From positions 1 through 42,818 of the IMG/VR virus record IMGVR_UViG_3300008448_000191: a stretch of DNA of 42,818 bases; one strand, 5' to 3'. The translations under genes and the position numbers were made by a program. The notes below the pieces were generated by a model. It did not search any database. It saw nothing but the letters and a program-made list of their open reading frames with translations, and had not been told where the DNA came from. Positions 30,100 to 38,887 of this stretch are shown here, piece after piece (position 1 is the stretch's first letter; the number at the start of each line of letters is the position of its first letter). This stretch comes from a virus.

Positions 30100-30765
30100 T
30101 TAAGAATTTAAGAACGATTGTTTCATGGCAAGAAGCTCGTCTGTAGTTTTTGTTTTGTCTTTAAACAAGTCTTTATCTACTACGACTTCACGACTCCTGG
30201 CTTCCGGAGTAGTCATAAGCATATTACCAAAAGCAGCAGAAACATCTGCAGGTTTGTAGATTCCCATTCCACGGAAAGCTTCTGTATATGCATTCATTTC
30301 GTTGGCACTCAAATTACGCCCCAAAAGTTGTTGAGCATTTAGCTGCATAAAAGGTTGATACCTTTCATATTTTTTGGGATCAACAAAACCTTGCTCCATT
30401 GTCCCAAGCCTTTCTGCTCCTTCTAATGGTTTCTTGGCATTAGAAAACATTGCAGCGTTTAAATAAGATTGTTCGGCTAATTCAGGAGCTAGTGTTCCCC
30501 GCTGAACTGCACTACTTAAATATGATTCAAAATCTCCTATGTTTTTACCAAACTTACGATAAACCCTTGAGAGATCACCAAGACTTTTTTGGGCCTCCCG
30601 CACGCCGAGCATTGAACCACTCCCACCGCCGCCTAAGCCAGCTGAAGATGCTCTTAATGCATTTGTTAAATTCTCAAATTGTTCGCCAGTCGGACTTGGC
30701 ATAGAAGATTTATCTGCGCCAAAAATGCCGCTATAGATATCGCTATTTTCTTTATTTTTTGGCAT
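30100..30765 (-). CDS. Hypothetical virion-associated protein (221 residues)
   Basis: A protein with a glycine/serine-rich patch (SSAGLGGGGSGSMLG) near residue 45, then mostly alpha-helical sequence (VREAQKSLGDLSRVYRKFG, then PELAEQSYLNAAMF and LNAQQLLGRNLSANEMNAYT). It lacks transmembrane segments. It is placed between the two internal-virion candidates at 29365 and 30795. Function unknown; structural or ejection role inferred from neighbours. Confidence 0.55.
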   Translation of the reverse strand: MPKNKENSDIYSGIFGADKSSMPSPTGEQFENLTNALRASSAGLGGGGSGSMLGVREAQKSLGDLSRVYRKFGKNIGDFESYLSSAVQRGTLAPELAEQSYLNAAMFSNAKKPLEGAERLGTMEQGFVDPKKYERYQPFMQLNAQQLLGRNLSANEMNAYTEAFRGMGIYKPADVSAAFGNMLMTTPEARSREVVVDKDLFKDKTKTTDELLAMKQSFLNS

Positions 30766-30794
30766 TTTACTTACTGCGTTGAACTTATTTTAGT

Positions 30795-31175
30795 TTACAC
30801 AAACCTGCTAAAGGCGGCTCCATAACCAGGGGTGCGTGCACCAAATAACTCTTGATTTCGAAGCAGTTGTTGTCTACGTGCTTCGATGGAGCCATAAGAG
30901 CCTGGATCAGTTGCTAAGGCTCCTTGCAGTGCAGTATCTTGAGCAAGATTAAAACGGTCCGCTGGACCACCAAATAAAGTATCGAATTTTTTACCGGCTA
31001 CATCAAGACCAAAATTTACAAGAGGAACTTCACGTCCTGCGGCTTGTACTGCTGCAGCTTGCTCACGAGCAGCAGCCCGTGCTTGGTTCCCTGCATTTTT
31101 ACCGCCAATAGCACTTGCCCCGCTGCCAAGAGCGGAGATACCACCTCCAATTAAAGTAGCTGTTCCGGGATCCAT
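30795..31175 (-). CDS. Gly/Ala-rich internal virion protein candidate
   Basis: The ATG at 31175 (126 residues) is preferred to an upstream start because the protein then begins MDPGTATLIGGGISALGSG, a layout known from the N-terminus of T7-like internal core proteins, and an AGG lies just upstream. The hydrophobic Gly-rich start is followed by a helical A/R/Q/E segment (GNQARAAAREQAAAVQAAG) and a C-terminus ending RTPGYGAAFSRFV. Such proteins enter the host envelope with the DNA. Family membership is inferred from pattern only. Confidence 0.6.
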   Translation of the reverse strand: MDPGTATLIGGGISALGSGASAIGGKNAGNQARAAAREQAAAVQAAGREVPLVNFGLDVAGKKFDTLFGGPADRFNLAQDTALQGALATDPGSYGSIEARRQQLLRNQELFGARTPGYGAAFSRFV

Positions 31176-31277
31176 GGCACCTGCTGGCTTGGTGATTGGT
31201 AGAAAAAGAAGACGCGGTATCAAACGGCCTTTGTGTTAATGTTGGCGGCAATGAATACGTCATTAGCTTTATTATAC

Positions 31278-31742
31278 CTAGCTGATATATTTTTGACGGG
31301 CACTACCAATGGCTTGTCCATAAACGCCAGCTAGTAATCCAGGAGTTCTGGACGCAATCTCAACACTTGCTGGGTTATACAAAGTTGCAGCAAGACCTTG
31401 ACCAATGGACGCAATTGTATTTGGAATTTGAGAAAGCGTTTTGTATGTTGCTGCTTTTTCAAATTCTTTTTCTCGTTGTGCCATTATCTCTGCCAAATCT
31501 TGCTTACTTTCTCTCCTTGTTTGTTCTTGTTGTTGTTGTTGCCAATTCATCAAGAAACCCAGATTAGGATCCACGCCTTCTGGTAAGCTAGCTCCCGCTT
31601 GAGCACCAGTAAAACCAGGAGTTAACGGAGCTACATTTAACATTCCACCAAAAGCAGAATCAGGTGTGCCACTAGAGCCAGGGGAATTAAGTCCTGCAAT
31701 ACCACCTAAGAAAGGTGCTTTGGGATCAAAGGAGTATGCCAT
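31278..31742 (-). CDS. Hypothetical virion protein (154 residues)
   Basis: The likely start is ATG 31742, three bases after the upstream stop; a TTG two codons earlier overlaps that stop. The N-terminal 60 residues are G/P/S rich, followed by a Q-rich helix (FLMNWQQQQQEQTRRESKQD), a charged helix, and a partly hydrophobic C-terminus (NTIASIGQGLAATLYNPASV). The texture matches neighbouring putative ejection proteins. No domain recognised. Confidence 0.55.
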   Translation of the reverse strand: MAYSFDPKAPFLGGIAGLNSPGSSGTPDSAFGGMLNVAPLTPGFTGAQAGASLPEGVDPNLGFLMNWQQQQQEQTRRESKQDLAEIMAQREKEFEKAATYKTLSQIPNTIASIGQGLAATLYNPASVEIASRTPGLLAGVYGQAIGSARQKYIS

Positions 31743-31744
31743 GA

Positions 31745-32596
31745 TCAACCAATCGAAACGTTAGGAGCCGCTAGTACGACGTTGTAGGGGCTAGAAGCGA
31801 TGTATTGACGTGCAAGTGCGCCACGCTCCCGCTGAGCATCCAGGACAAGGTTGCTGGCCGTCCCAAGAACCATCTGCTGCATGTAAGCATTGTTCTGGGA
31901 GTTGAGCATTGCTTGAGAACGAGTTAGCTCATCGTTCTTCATCTTGGCAAGAATGGGATATTGAGCTTTTTGTTGTTCAATATCTACAGCATTTAAACGT
32001 TGAGTAAGGTCAACGATGTTATCAGTGCGCATTCCTAATTCGTTGCGACCTAACTCAAGGTCTACACCTGCAAGTTGACGACGGCGGGCAACTTCAGTTT
32101 GGAAGTCACCTTCTTTACCTTCTGTTGGACGACCAGTTACTTCTTGGCGAACAGCTTCTGCACCAGTAGCAGCCATGCCAGGAATGACCGTGCCGCCAAG
32201 CATCAATGCACCACCGGCAAGTTTTGCAAGTGGGTTAGGAGCTTTCAATAGAGCGGTGCCTAATCCTGCAGTAAGTGCTCCTGCACCAAGAGCTACGCCT
32301 GCACCTAGCGCACGCCCTGAAGCAGCTTCCGATGCAGCGGTCATTGCACCTGGAACCATTCCACCAAGGAATGCTGCACGCCCAAGGCCGGGACGATTAG
32401 CCAGCCCTTGAAGAAGTTCACCACCTTGTTGAACAGCTCCTTGAACAGCTTGCCTGCCGCTCTGCATTTTTTCTTTAATTTGTTCACGCGCCTGTGCCGC
32501 AAAAGATTGAGGGGTAGGCGTAGTCCCAATATTGTAATTTAACGTACTATAAGGAGCCTGTACAGGCGACGACCAGGGGTCTGAATATACGGCCAT
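31745..32596 (-). CDS. Virion protein with long glycine-zipper membrane segment (283 residues)
   Basis: Residues about 70-150 consist of near-continuous small hydrophobic residues (AAFLGGMVPGAMTAASEAA, GAGVALGAGALTAGLGTALL, LAGGALMLGGTVIPGMAAT), strongly suggesting insertion into membrane. They are flanked by an amphipathic Q/K-rich helix (REQIKEKMQSGRQAVQGAV) and a long charged helix with TEVARRRQLAGVDLELGRNE. This is the signature of ejected, membrane-channel proteins of podovirus-type phages. No sequence family is recognised; injection role inferred. Confidence 0.62.
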   Translation of the reverse strand: MAVYSDPWSSPVQAPYSTLNYNIGTTPTPQSFAAQAREQIKEKMQSGRQAVQGAVQQGGELLQGLANRPGLGRAAFLGGMVPGAMTAASEAASGRALGAGVALGAGALTAGLGTALLKAPNPLAKLAGGALMLGGTVIPGMAATGAEAVRQEVTGRPTEGKEGDFQTEVARRRQLAGVDLELGRNELGMRTDNIVDLTQRLNAVDIEQQKAQYPILAKMKNDELTRSQAMLNSQNNAYMQQMVLGTASNLVLDAQRERGALARQYIASSPYNVVLAAPNVSIG

Positions 32597-32628
32597 TATT
32601 AAAAATGTTTCTTATAAAATAGATTCTA

Positions 32629-33564
32629 TCAGTACTGCATACTTTCGTATTCAGTAGTTGTAGGCAGCCTTGGGCGATTACCAGCGGCAATGACTTCGTT
32701 GACAACATTGCCGGTAAGAATACCACCAAGAGAACCGGCAAGACCTGCAACAGCTGACTTACGGAAGCGCCCAGGACCTTGTGTAGAACGTGCAGCTACG
32801 CCTGCGGCGCCAGCACCACCAAGAACACCAAGAGCGGAAGGAATTGTAATGGGATAGTTCAGAATACGAAGTTCTGGATCACCCTGCAAGTTCTCGGTAG
32901 TTGCTTTGGCAATGCCAAGGAAACCACGATCTTGGTAATAAGAACGCATGAAGTTACCATAACGTTCAGGTGTCAAGTCTGGAATCTCTTGTTTTGCAGT
33001 CTCGTACTTAAGTGGTTGCCCAGTACGTCCCAGGAACAAGCGCTCAAATCCCTCTTGTAAAGGTTGTTCAGTTTGACGACGATCATCCGTACCTTCTGGT
33101 GAATAGGTCTGAGCAAAACCCTTTGGCCTAAACATCTCACCAACATTGGTCAGATCATATGCGCCAGCAACTGCAATACCTGGGCCAAGGGCGGCGAGGT
33201 TGATAAGACCTGTCTTAAGAGGACCCATCTCTTGTGCAGCTTTCTTACCAATGGCTGCACCACCAATGGCATCGGCAATTGCATTGGGATGGTTGTACCG
33301 CCAAAACAGCATCCGTGTGCCGTCATTGGTTAGATCAGTGGCAACACGTGCTGCATAAGCACCAGCAAATTGGACAGGCGTTTGACGTGCAGTAATACCT
33401 TCTGCGGCAAGTGCCTGATTAAAAGAAGGGGCGCTCGCTAGACGATTAACGCCTGGCACTGCGGACAATGTATCTTTGTCAAATTTCCTCTGCAGTTGCT
33501 CAACAGTTTTAATACCTGTTGAAATATCACTGCCAATATTGCGGAGGCCTTGTAGTGCGCCCAT
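32629..33564 (-). CDS. Virion protein with hydrophobic Gly/Ala segments (311 residues)
   Basis: The ATG overlaps the upstream stop (TAATG). Hydrophobic segments lie near residues 95-135 (ADAIGGAAIGKKAAQEMG, INLAALGPGIAVAGAYDL) and 240-290 (SALGVLGGAGAAGVAA, AVAGLAGSLGGILTGNVV). Between them is an acidic/aromatic region with PDLTPERYGNFMRSYYQDRG. Like the flanking genes it may be an ejected or membrane-associated virion component. No family recognised. Confidence 0.6.
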   Translation of the reverse strand: MGALQGLRNIGSDISTGIKTVEQLQRKFDKDTLSAVPGVNRLASAPSFNQALAAEGITARQTPVQFAGAYAARVATDLTNDGTRMLFWRYNHPNAIADAIGGAAIGKKAAQEMGPLKTGLINLAALGPGIAVAGAYDLTNVGEMFRPKGFAQTYSPEGTDDRRQTEQPLQEGFERLFLGRTGQPLKYETAKQEIPDLTPERYGNFMRSYYQDRGFLGIAKATTENLQGDPELRILNYPITIPSALGVLGGAGAAGVAARSTQGPGRFRKSAVAGLAGSLGGILTGNVVNEVIAAGNRPRLPTTTEYESMQY

Positions 33565-34148
33565 TAGCCCAGCTCCAATCCAGTGCGTTGTAATGCACGT
33601 TTCACAACATCAGGAAGCTCAACTTCTGTACCCGCTACGGGTGGGTAGATGTAGTCATTGAGAAATTGATTGCGATTAGGTAAGCCGGCGGTTTGAAACT
33701 GAGTGTAAGGCGCCACTTCTTGCGGAAGTTGCATATCATTTACGGCGGCACGTTGCATCATTTGATGCATGATCGTTTGATCTTGTGACGTGGCCGTAGG
33801 TTCTACTTGCCGTGCCATACCACCACCCATGGCTACGTCGGCAACTAACGGAGAAACAACAGAGCCAATTAAGTTGGCCGCTCCCTCCAACCTTGAAGGT
33901 ACATGTTCGGTAACTTGCTTTCCGGCTTCGTTAATTACGGTGCGGGTTTTACCAGGCCTTGCAGCCCTTGCTGCCAGAGTTAAGGGATACGCTAAGGCAA
34001 AATCAGCTACAGCAGATGCGGCACCTAAGGCCGGCCCACCTGCCATTAAACCAAAACCACCAGCAAGTGCACTGCCGGTACCAACGCTACCAGCAACAGA
34101 CTTGAGATCTGCCCTGGTTAATCCTTTAGCAACGCCGGCTAATCTCAC
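33564..34148 (-). CDS. Virion protein with N-terminal membrane-like segment (194 residues)
   Basis: Residues 18-60 are small and hydrophobic (VAGSVGTGSALAGGFGLMAG, then LGAASAVADFALAYPLTLA), and residues 88-112 form a second such segment (ANLIGSVVSPLVADVAMGGG). The C-terminal half is polar with TIMHQMMQRAAVNDMQLPQE. It is coupled to the next gene by TAATG and probably acts with it. Function inferred as internal virion or injection component. Confidence 0.58.
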   Translation of the reverse strand: MRLAGVAKGLTRADLKSVAGSVGTGSALAGGFGLMAGGPALGAASAVADFALAYPLTLAARAARPGKTRTVINEAGKQVTEHVPSRLEGAANLIGSVVSPLVADVAMGGGMARQVEPTATSQDQTIMHQMMQRAAVNDMQLPQEVAPYTQFQTAGLPNRNQFLNDYIYPPVAGTEVELPDVVKRALQRTGLELG

Positions 34149-34189
34149 TGTATTGTTAAATTCTTTTCTTTATTGTACTCAACCTATTT

Positions 34190-34735
34190 CTAGGCTTTTT
34201 CTTCACCGGGTGTTTTGGATTTACTTAGTAATTCTGCAACAGAAGTATTTCCACTGACTTCATTATCTACGCGGCTTTCTGCTGCTTGCATTAGCAGCCC
34301 TTTGGGATCTGGGTTAGAAGCACGTGGCATTGGATTTTTTGCTTTCTTCTCTCCAGGAATGGTAGGGCTGAGTTGATAAACGCTCATCCAAAGGTCGTTA
34401 AAGCCGGGTTGGTCTTCTGGACGCTGAGGTGTTAATGCCCTGCCGTTTTGGAAATCATAGTCATCAACACGTTTAAACCTGCCGATATTGGCAAAGACTT
34501 CGTACTCTTCTGCGCTACTACCAACAAAGTTCAGCCCAGGGTTGAGTTGAAGTTTGCGCGTCATCATTTTGCGCAGTAAATCGCTTTGTGTAAAGCGAGA
34601 GGGGTTCCAGGGATATTGGCCTTCGCTTGATGGGGATTGAAATAGCTCGTCAAAGTTAAGCTGCCGTTTTTTTGTAAACGGATCCTTAGCGTAATCAATA
34701 TAACGATCTAGTTCCAGGCGTGAATCTCTAGCCAT
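34190..34735 (-). CDS. Hypothetical structural protein (181 residues)
   Basis: The ATG at 34735 overlaps the upstream stop by one base (TGATG); a TTG one codon earlier is unlikely. The protein is polar and soluble, with RLELDRYIDYAKDPFTKKRQ near the start, a DLLRKMMTRKLQLNPG helix and a proline-rich C-terminal region. It lacks membrane segments. As part of a three-gene coupled string it may be a chaperone or partner of the 993-residue protein. No family recognised. Confidence 0.55.
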   Translation of the reverse strand: MARDSRLELDRYIDYAKDPFTKKRQLNFDELFQSPSSEGQYPWNPSRFTQSDLLRKMMTRKLQLNPGLNFVGSSAEEYEVFANIGRFKRVDDYDFQNGRALTPQRPEDQPGFNDLWMSVYQLSPTIPGEKKAKNPMPRASNPDPKGLLMQAAESRVDNEVSGNTSVAELLSKSKTPGEEKA

Positions 34736-34959
34736 CAATCTTCGGTTTTTTCTTTTTTCTTCTTATGTAATCCTACCAAGGTTTGACGCAACCGCGCTTG
34801 CTTGACGGTTTTGTCATCGTACTTGTCTGGATCAGATAATACGTTCTCTTGGAGCTGAGCAGAGGTAATACCTTTACGTTTAGCTTTGGCAGTAAAGGCG
34901 CCTTCCTTGATATCAGCGCCTTGAATCCACTTTTTATCTTTCTTTTTTTCTTTTGTCAT
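34735..34959 (-). CDS. Small lysine-rich phage protein (74 residues)
   Basis: The protein is lysine rich at both ends and carries KKWIQGADIKEGAFTAKAKR and then QLQENVLSDPDKYDDKTVKQ. The WIQ-x-A-x-IKxGAFTAKA...KQARLxxTL pattern recurs in small phage and bacterial hypothetical proteins as I recall, with no known function. It overlaps the upstream gene by four bases (ATGA) and the downstream gene by one. Basic charge suggests nucleic-acid contact. Confidence 0.6.
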   Translation of the reverse strand: MTKEKKKDKKWIQGADIKEGAFTAKAKRKGITSAQLQENVLSDPDKYDDKTVKQARLRQTLVGLHKKKKEKTED

Positions 34960-37937
34960 AATTGACCTCGACTACGAGACATATTAATTAAAGCCTGAAC
35001 CATTCCCTCTGAAGGTTTGGTATAAGGACGTAATGCGTTTTGCCCTACTCCTTTGAGTTTAACATCGCCTTTCCAGGAGAGGGGGTCGTCAATCCGTTGA
35101 GTAGCCGCAGAAATATAGTTACCAATATGCCGGGCTACTGCATCTGCGGTTTCTTGCGCTGCAACGGCATTTTGTTGTTGCTCAGCCAAAGCGCGTTGCG
35201 CTTGAGGTAATTGATTAACAAACTGCTGAGAACGAGACATTTGAGCATTTGCTTCTTGCATTAACTTAGCTGAAGAAACGCCATACTTATTGAGAATGTC
35301 GCTCTCGCTGCCCAGGGCTTCACGGTTAATTCGGCCGCCAGGAGTAAGACGCGCTGCTTCCAGCATTTCTTTGCGATTAGCCGCTTGCATCATCAACGTG
35401 TTTTGTACTTCTTCTTGAGTTCGGCCAACACCAGATTCAAGAGCGGCAGGAAGAATTCGAGCCTCTGGTTGATCACCTGTTTTTCTTTGTGAGATGGTAT
35501 CAACGCGAGGAGTGTAGAAAGCAACACCCCCTGCACTCTCTCCTGCATCTTCAAATTGCATTGGATCAATACCACTTAATCCTTTTTGAGCAACGCGACC
35601 AGGAATCAAGATAGACTCTTTGGCTTTGTTTTTGCCATACACCGCACGCTCTGTCGTTACATTTGTAACGTCAGTAATAAATTGATGTTTAGCAGAAGGA
35701 TCTTGCAATACCGGTAAGTCAAGTCCTTTTTGTTTTAGGTTGGTATGCACCTGTTCTGCAATAAAACCTGTGTAGTGATAAGGTTCGCCAAGATTTGGAT
35801 CTGCCTTCAAGGGGGACGCTACAACAACATTTTTAACGCGTTGGGTTCCAGGGATTTGCTGTTGAGCTAAGACGTACCCTTTCTCCTCTAGATACCCTGG
35901 TTCATTTTGCGCAAGCCAATCAACACGGTTATTGACGGATCCATTCCATTTTTCAGCTGCGCCAGAGGCAATCCCTTGGACTTCAGCTTTGCTTACAGCG
36001 GCAGGTTTTAGGCCTGTAGCGGTACGTTGCTGAAGAGTTCCATAAAGGGGCTGTTTGATAGTCAATTGCTGCCCACCTTCTTCTACAGTGCGCTGCATCA
36101 TGTAAGGTTGAATGCGCAGAATTTCTTCGCCTGGTTTGTGCGTACCTGCGACACCGAGTGTGTTTGTTGCTTGATTTAAGTTTGTAATTAAAGTTCTGCC
36201 GCCCCTTTCATTGACTACAACAGGAGTCATGAAACCCTTGTCGTCAAGTTTTACTTCGACGTTACCGCCTGTCTGGAAGAAGGGCGTAGCTTCCGGCATT
36301 TCATAACCACCACGTAAGCGAGTTGATTGTGCATTAATATCTTCGCTGGTAATTTTGTTGCGTTCCCGGCGACCTTCGCCAACAAGACGGAAAGGACGCT
36401 CGGGATCACTGGTGGCAAATACACCGGTACTTTCTTCGCCTGCCCTGGTTGCACGCACAGGAATTGCTTCGTCAATTTCACGTAATTGGCGCAAGGAGCC
36501 CTCTACGTTCCCCTCGGCTTCTTGTACTCGACCAGGGATAAAAGTAGTGCCTTTGTTGGATTGTTCTTTTGATCCAAGTGTTTCGGTTAAAGGTTTACCA
36601 AGTTGCCCCTCGATAATTGTTTGGGGAATTTTGGATAAGCCAATGGCATCTGCAAACTCACTTAGATAAAGCCCAGTGCCGCCTTTGTCATAATCAGGAT
36701 CAATTTGTTGTTCCAGATTTTTGCGTTCAAAGAAAGACATATTGGAATGCATCCGTTCTGGAGGCAACCCATAACGCTCAACGTCTTCTGCAGTGACAGT
36801 GGTATTGCGTGGCTTTAAAGCGCCTTGTTCAGCAAGCTCATCCCAATGAGGAATAAACTCATTAAACATGATGTCCGTATATTCCGGATTATTCACTTCA
36901 CGCATGCCGGTCAATGTCGCACCAGTACCTAGACGTTCCTCCAGGAATTTCTGGGCAACTTCTTCGCCTGCAAGTTCAGCAAGACGTTTGGTTTGGAAGT
37001 TTTCATAGTCTGTAGGACCCATCTGTCCCTGGCCGCGTACCTCCATTGTTGGGTTGAGTCGTTTGGTCGTACCCATTAATGTACGCAATTCAGAAACTGG
37101 TACGTTTGGATCCATTAAACGTGCAGCTTCTTCCTCAGAAGCAGATGCTATGGCCATAATGCGATCCCTGATCTGAGCATTAGCAGCTTTAGGTGTCAAG
37201 CCAAGGGCAGCCTGTGTTCTTTCAAGTTGATTGCTAAATACAACATCCTTACCCTTTATGTTCAACGACCCAGTTAAGTCTGCAACGGACGGACGGAACT
37301 GTGATTGACCAGCGCGATAGGCTTGGTAGCGTTTACCAGCTTCTTCAAGCTCTTCTTCAAATCCCCAGATTTGATCTGCAGCCGTACGCAAGCGTGCATT
37401 GCGTTCCGCAACAACATCTGCTTGACGACTAAATTTGACAAAGTCTGTATCACGTTGCATCTGTTGATCAACACGGCCAGTCAGTTGATCTGCTCCAGTG
37501 TCGTTTGCTTCTACCTGTTGTTTGACAACAGCAGGCTTTTGAGTTTCCTGGATAGTTGTTAAATCAACCGTAGCTTGGGGAATTGCAGTTTTAGAGGGAG
37601 GTGGGGTGGTATCTGCGAGTTTGTAGGGCTCAGCAGCCCTCTGTAAAACAGCTTCGGCACTGGGAAGATCAGTGATTTTGCGCCCCGCTTCCCGCACTCC
37701 TTGGGGAGCTTTGAACAAACGCCTGGCACCATACGCACCACCAGCTAATGCACCAAGGCCCAGGGCTGCGGCACCAATGGTGGCAAGTAGATTTGACTCC
37801 TGTTGAGGTGCTTTGAGTTGATTACGGCGGAATTCGGCTACAGCAGGGGCCATTTCAGCCCTTTCCTGCGGATCTTCTGGGTATGGAGTCCCAGTGGCAC
37901 GGCTGTATGCGTAAAAATCGGCCGGTGCTAACGCCAT
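34956..37937 (-). CDS. Very large virion protein (993 residues), candidate ejection protein
   Basis: The first gene of the late minus-strand block. Residues 49-75 are a membrane-like segment (LLATIGAAALGLGALAGGA) followed by a basic patch. Residues 150-420 are helical and charged (VDQQMQRDTDFVKFSRQADV, WGFEEELEEAGKRYQAYRAG); the centre is rich in R/E/G/T with little hydrophobicity; the last 130 residues are helical and Q/A/N rich (ANAQMSRSQQFVNQLPQAQR). Very long, soluble, helical proteins with one membrane-active stretch recall T7 gp15/gp16-like internal proteins. I see no lysozyme or transglycosylase motif. Annotated by analogy only. Confidence 0.58.
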   Translation of the reverse strand: MALAPADFYAYSRATGTPYPEDPQERAEMAPAVAEFRRNQLKAPQQESNLLATIGAAALGLGALAGGAYGARRLFKAPQGVREAGRKITDLPSAEAVLQRAAEPYKLADTTPPPSKTAIPQATVDLTTIQETQKPAVVKQQVEANDTGADQLTGRVDQQMQRDTDFVKFSRQADVVAERNARLRTAADQIWGFEEELEEAGKRYQAYRAGQSQFRPSVADLTGSLNIKGKDVVFSNQLERTQAALGLTPKAANAQIRDRIMAIASASEEEAARLMDPNVPVSELRTLMGTTKRLNPTMEVRGQGQMGPTDYENFQTKRLAELAGEEVAQKFLEERLGTGATLTGMREVNNPEYTDIMFNEFIPHWDELAEQGALKPRNTTVTAEDVERYGLPPERMHSNMSFFERKNLEQQIDPDYDKGGTGLYLSEFADAIGLSKIPQTIIEGQLGKPLTETLGSKEQSNKGTTFIPGRVQEAEGNVEGSLRQLREIDEAIPVRATRAGEESTGVFATSDPERPFRLVGEGRRERNKITSEDINAQSTRLRGGYEMPEATPFFQTGGNVEVKLDDKGFMTPVVVNERGGRTLITNLNQATNTLGVAGTHKPGEEILRIQPYMMQRTVEEGGQQLTIKQPLYGTLQQRTATGLKPAAVSKAEVQGIASGAAEKWNGSVNNRVDWLAQNEPGYLEEKGYVLAQQQIPGTQRVKNVVVASPLKADPNLGEPYHYTGFIAEQVHTNLKQKGLDLPVLQDPSAKHQFITDVTNVTTERAVYGKNKAKESILIPGRVAQKGLSGIDPMQFEDAGESAGGVAFYTPRVDTISQRKTGDQPEARILPAALESGVGRTQEEVQNTLMMQAANRKEMLEAARLTPGGRINREALGSESDILNKYGVSSAKLMQEANAQMSRSQQFVNQLPQAQRALAEQQQNAVAAQETADAVARHIGNYISAATQRIDDPLSWKGDVKLKGVGQNALRPYTKPSEGMVQALINMSRSRGQL

Positions 37938-38066
37938 TAGAAACTATTTGCTTACTAAATTCTTGATATTTGTATTTTACGTGGTGTTATGCAGAAAGTA
38001 GATGTTATAGACTAAGGGAATCAAAAAAGTTTAACGCCCAATTGGGGTAAAAACTAATTTTTTACA
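37938..38066. promoter_or_regulatory. Divergent early/late control region
   Basis: This 129-base AT-rich region separates the leftward late block from the rightward small-gene array. At 38028-38055 lies a symmetric dyad AGTTT-N4-CCCAATTGGG-N4-AAACT whose centre is a perfect ten-base palindrome (38037-38046), ending 11 bases before the plus-strand ATG. TATAGACT at about 38006 is a plausible plus-strand -10 and TAAAAT on the minus strand a plausible one for the late block. An operator controlling the early/late switch is a reasonable hypothesis. Confidence 0.5.
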
Positions 38067-38273
38067 ATGGACGCAAACGATAGGGCTCAACGAATTGTTG
38101 CTTTAAAGGCAATTAAGGCCAAAGCGGAAGAGATGGCTGGCGAAGGAGCTAATCCAATTGAAGTACGTACGTTTATTCAGGGTTCCAGGGGTGAATTAGC
38201 CCGTCAAAAGCCCGATTGGCAGCAATATGCTAAAGCTGTAAGTGCTGCAGAAGCCGCAAGGGATACTTTCTAA
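38067..38273 (+). CDS. Small helical protein (68 residues), first of the rightward array
   Basis: The protein is alanine-, lysine- and glutamate-rich and almost wholly helical (RAQRIVALKAIKAKAEEMAG, then PDWQQYAKAVSAAEAARDTF). It has no recognisable domain. It forms a single-gene unit: a dyad-containing promoter region lies upstream and a strong terminator follows 25 bases after its stop, so it is probably expressed separately from the rest of the array. No Shine-Dalgarno site is visible. Confidence 0.65.
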   Translation: MDANDRAQRIVALKAIKAKAEEMAGEGANPIEVRTFIQGSRGELARQKPDWQQYAKAVSAAEAARDTF

Positions 38274-38298
38274 AGATAACGAAAACATAAGTTGATAC

Positions 38299-38324
38299 GC
38301 CGAGGATAACACCTCGGCTTTTTT
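38299..38324 (+). terminator. Rho-independent terminator
   Basis: GCCGAGG (38299-38305) pairs with CCTCGGC (38312-38318) across a six-base loop and is followed by six T (38319-38324). It closes the transcription unit of the 68-residue gene. Confidence 0.9.
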
Positions 38325-38395
38325 GTGTAAAAACTTGGGCTAACTAGGTAAAAACATCACAAAGATTGAATATTACTTAATTTTTTTACTTCGAA

Positions 38396-38530
38396 ATGGC
38401 CCCTTATAGGGCCAAAAAGGTAAATGATTTTCCTGAGCCTTCTCCAACAACCCCTCCGAAACAAATACCGGAAAGAAAAAAAGAAAGGGTGCATACCCTT
38501 GAGAAGTTTAGGTATGTAGGAGGGGAATAG
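38396..38530 (+). CDS. Candidate small basic protein (44 residues)
   Basis: A frame from ATG 38396 to TAG 38528-38530 encodes 44 residues: MAPYRAKKVNDFPEPSPTT, then PPKQIPERKKERVHTLEKF and a short end. It is proline- and lysine-rich and its wording resembles a real small protein rather than random sequence. TGGCCC / GGGCCA (38397-38402, 38409-38414) pair into a hairpin that includes the start codon. No Shine-Dalgarno site is visible, as for other genes in this array. Function unknown. Confidence 0.48.
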   Translation: MAPYRAKKVNDFPEPSPTTPPKQIPERKKERVHTLEKFRYVGGE

Positions 38531-38578
38531 CGGGGGCTGCGCATCCGTACAACGCAGAGTCCAATCGCATCTAATCTA

Positions 38579-38887
38579 ATGCAACTGACGAAGGAAGAGC
38601 AGAAGGTTGTCGAGTTTGACGACCGTTGCCAGATGGTAGCCAGCCACCTGTGGTATGGCAAGAGTGTAACAATGACAGAGCAGCAACTCCGTAGGTATGG
38701 AGTGAAGCCGCAAGACGTTATTGTATCGCTATCAACATGGCTGAGGTTTGAAGAAGCCGAGGCATGTTGGGAAGCAGAACGAGACGGAGCCTATTGCGGC
38801 GAAGGTTATCACGAAGCACGCACGTATATTGTCTACTGCACCAAGCAGGCGGACAAGTATGTGTTCCGCGCGAAGGTGAAGGCCTGA
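38579..38887 (+). CDS. Hypothetical early-type protein (102 residues)
   Basis: A 102-residue acidic protein: QLTKEEQKVVEFDDRCQMVA, then MTEQQLRRYGVKPQDVIVSL, a tryptophan- and glutamate-rich middle (RFEEAEACWEAERDGAYCG) and a short basic end. The TEQQLRRYGV segment could be a small helix-turn-helix, but this is weak. It follows the terminated 68-residue unit by about 300 bases. No homologue is recognised. Confidence 0.6.
   Translation: MQLTKEEQKVVEFDDRCQMVASHLWYGKSVTMTEQQLRRYGVKPQDVIVSLSTWLRFEEAEACWEAERDGAYCGEGYHEARTYIVYCTKQADKYVFRAKVKA

Noticed and set aside
38404-38661. 85-codon minus-strand frame
   Set aside because: It lies opposite the 44- and 102-residue plus-strand genes, and the translation is cysteine/serine/phenylalanine rich without natural texture.
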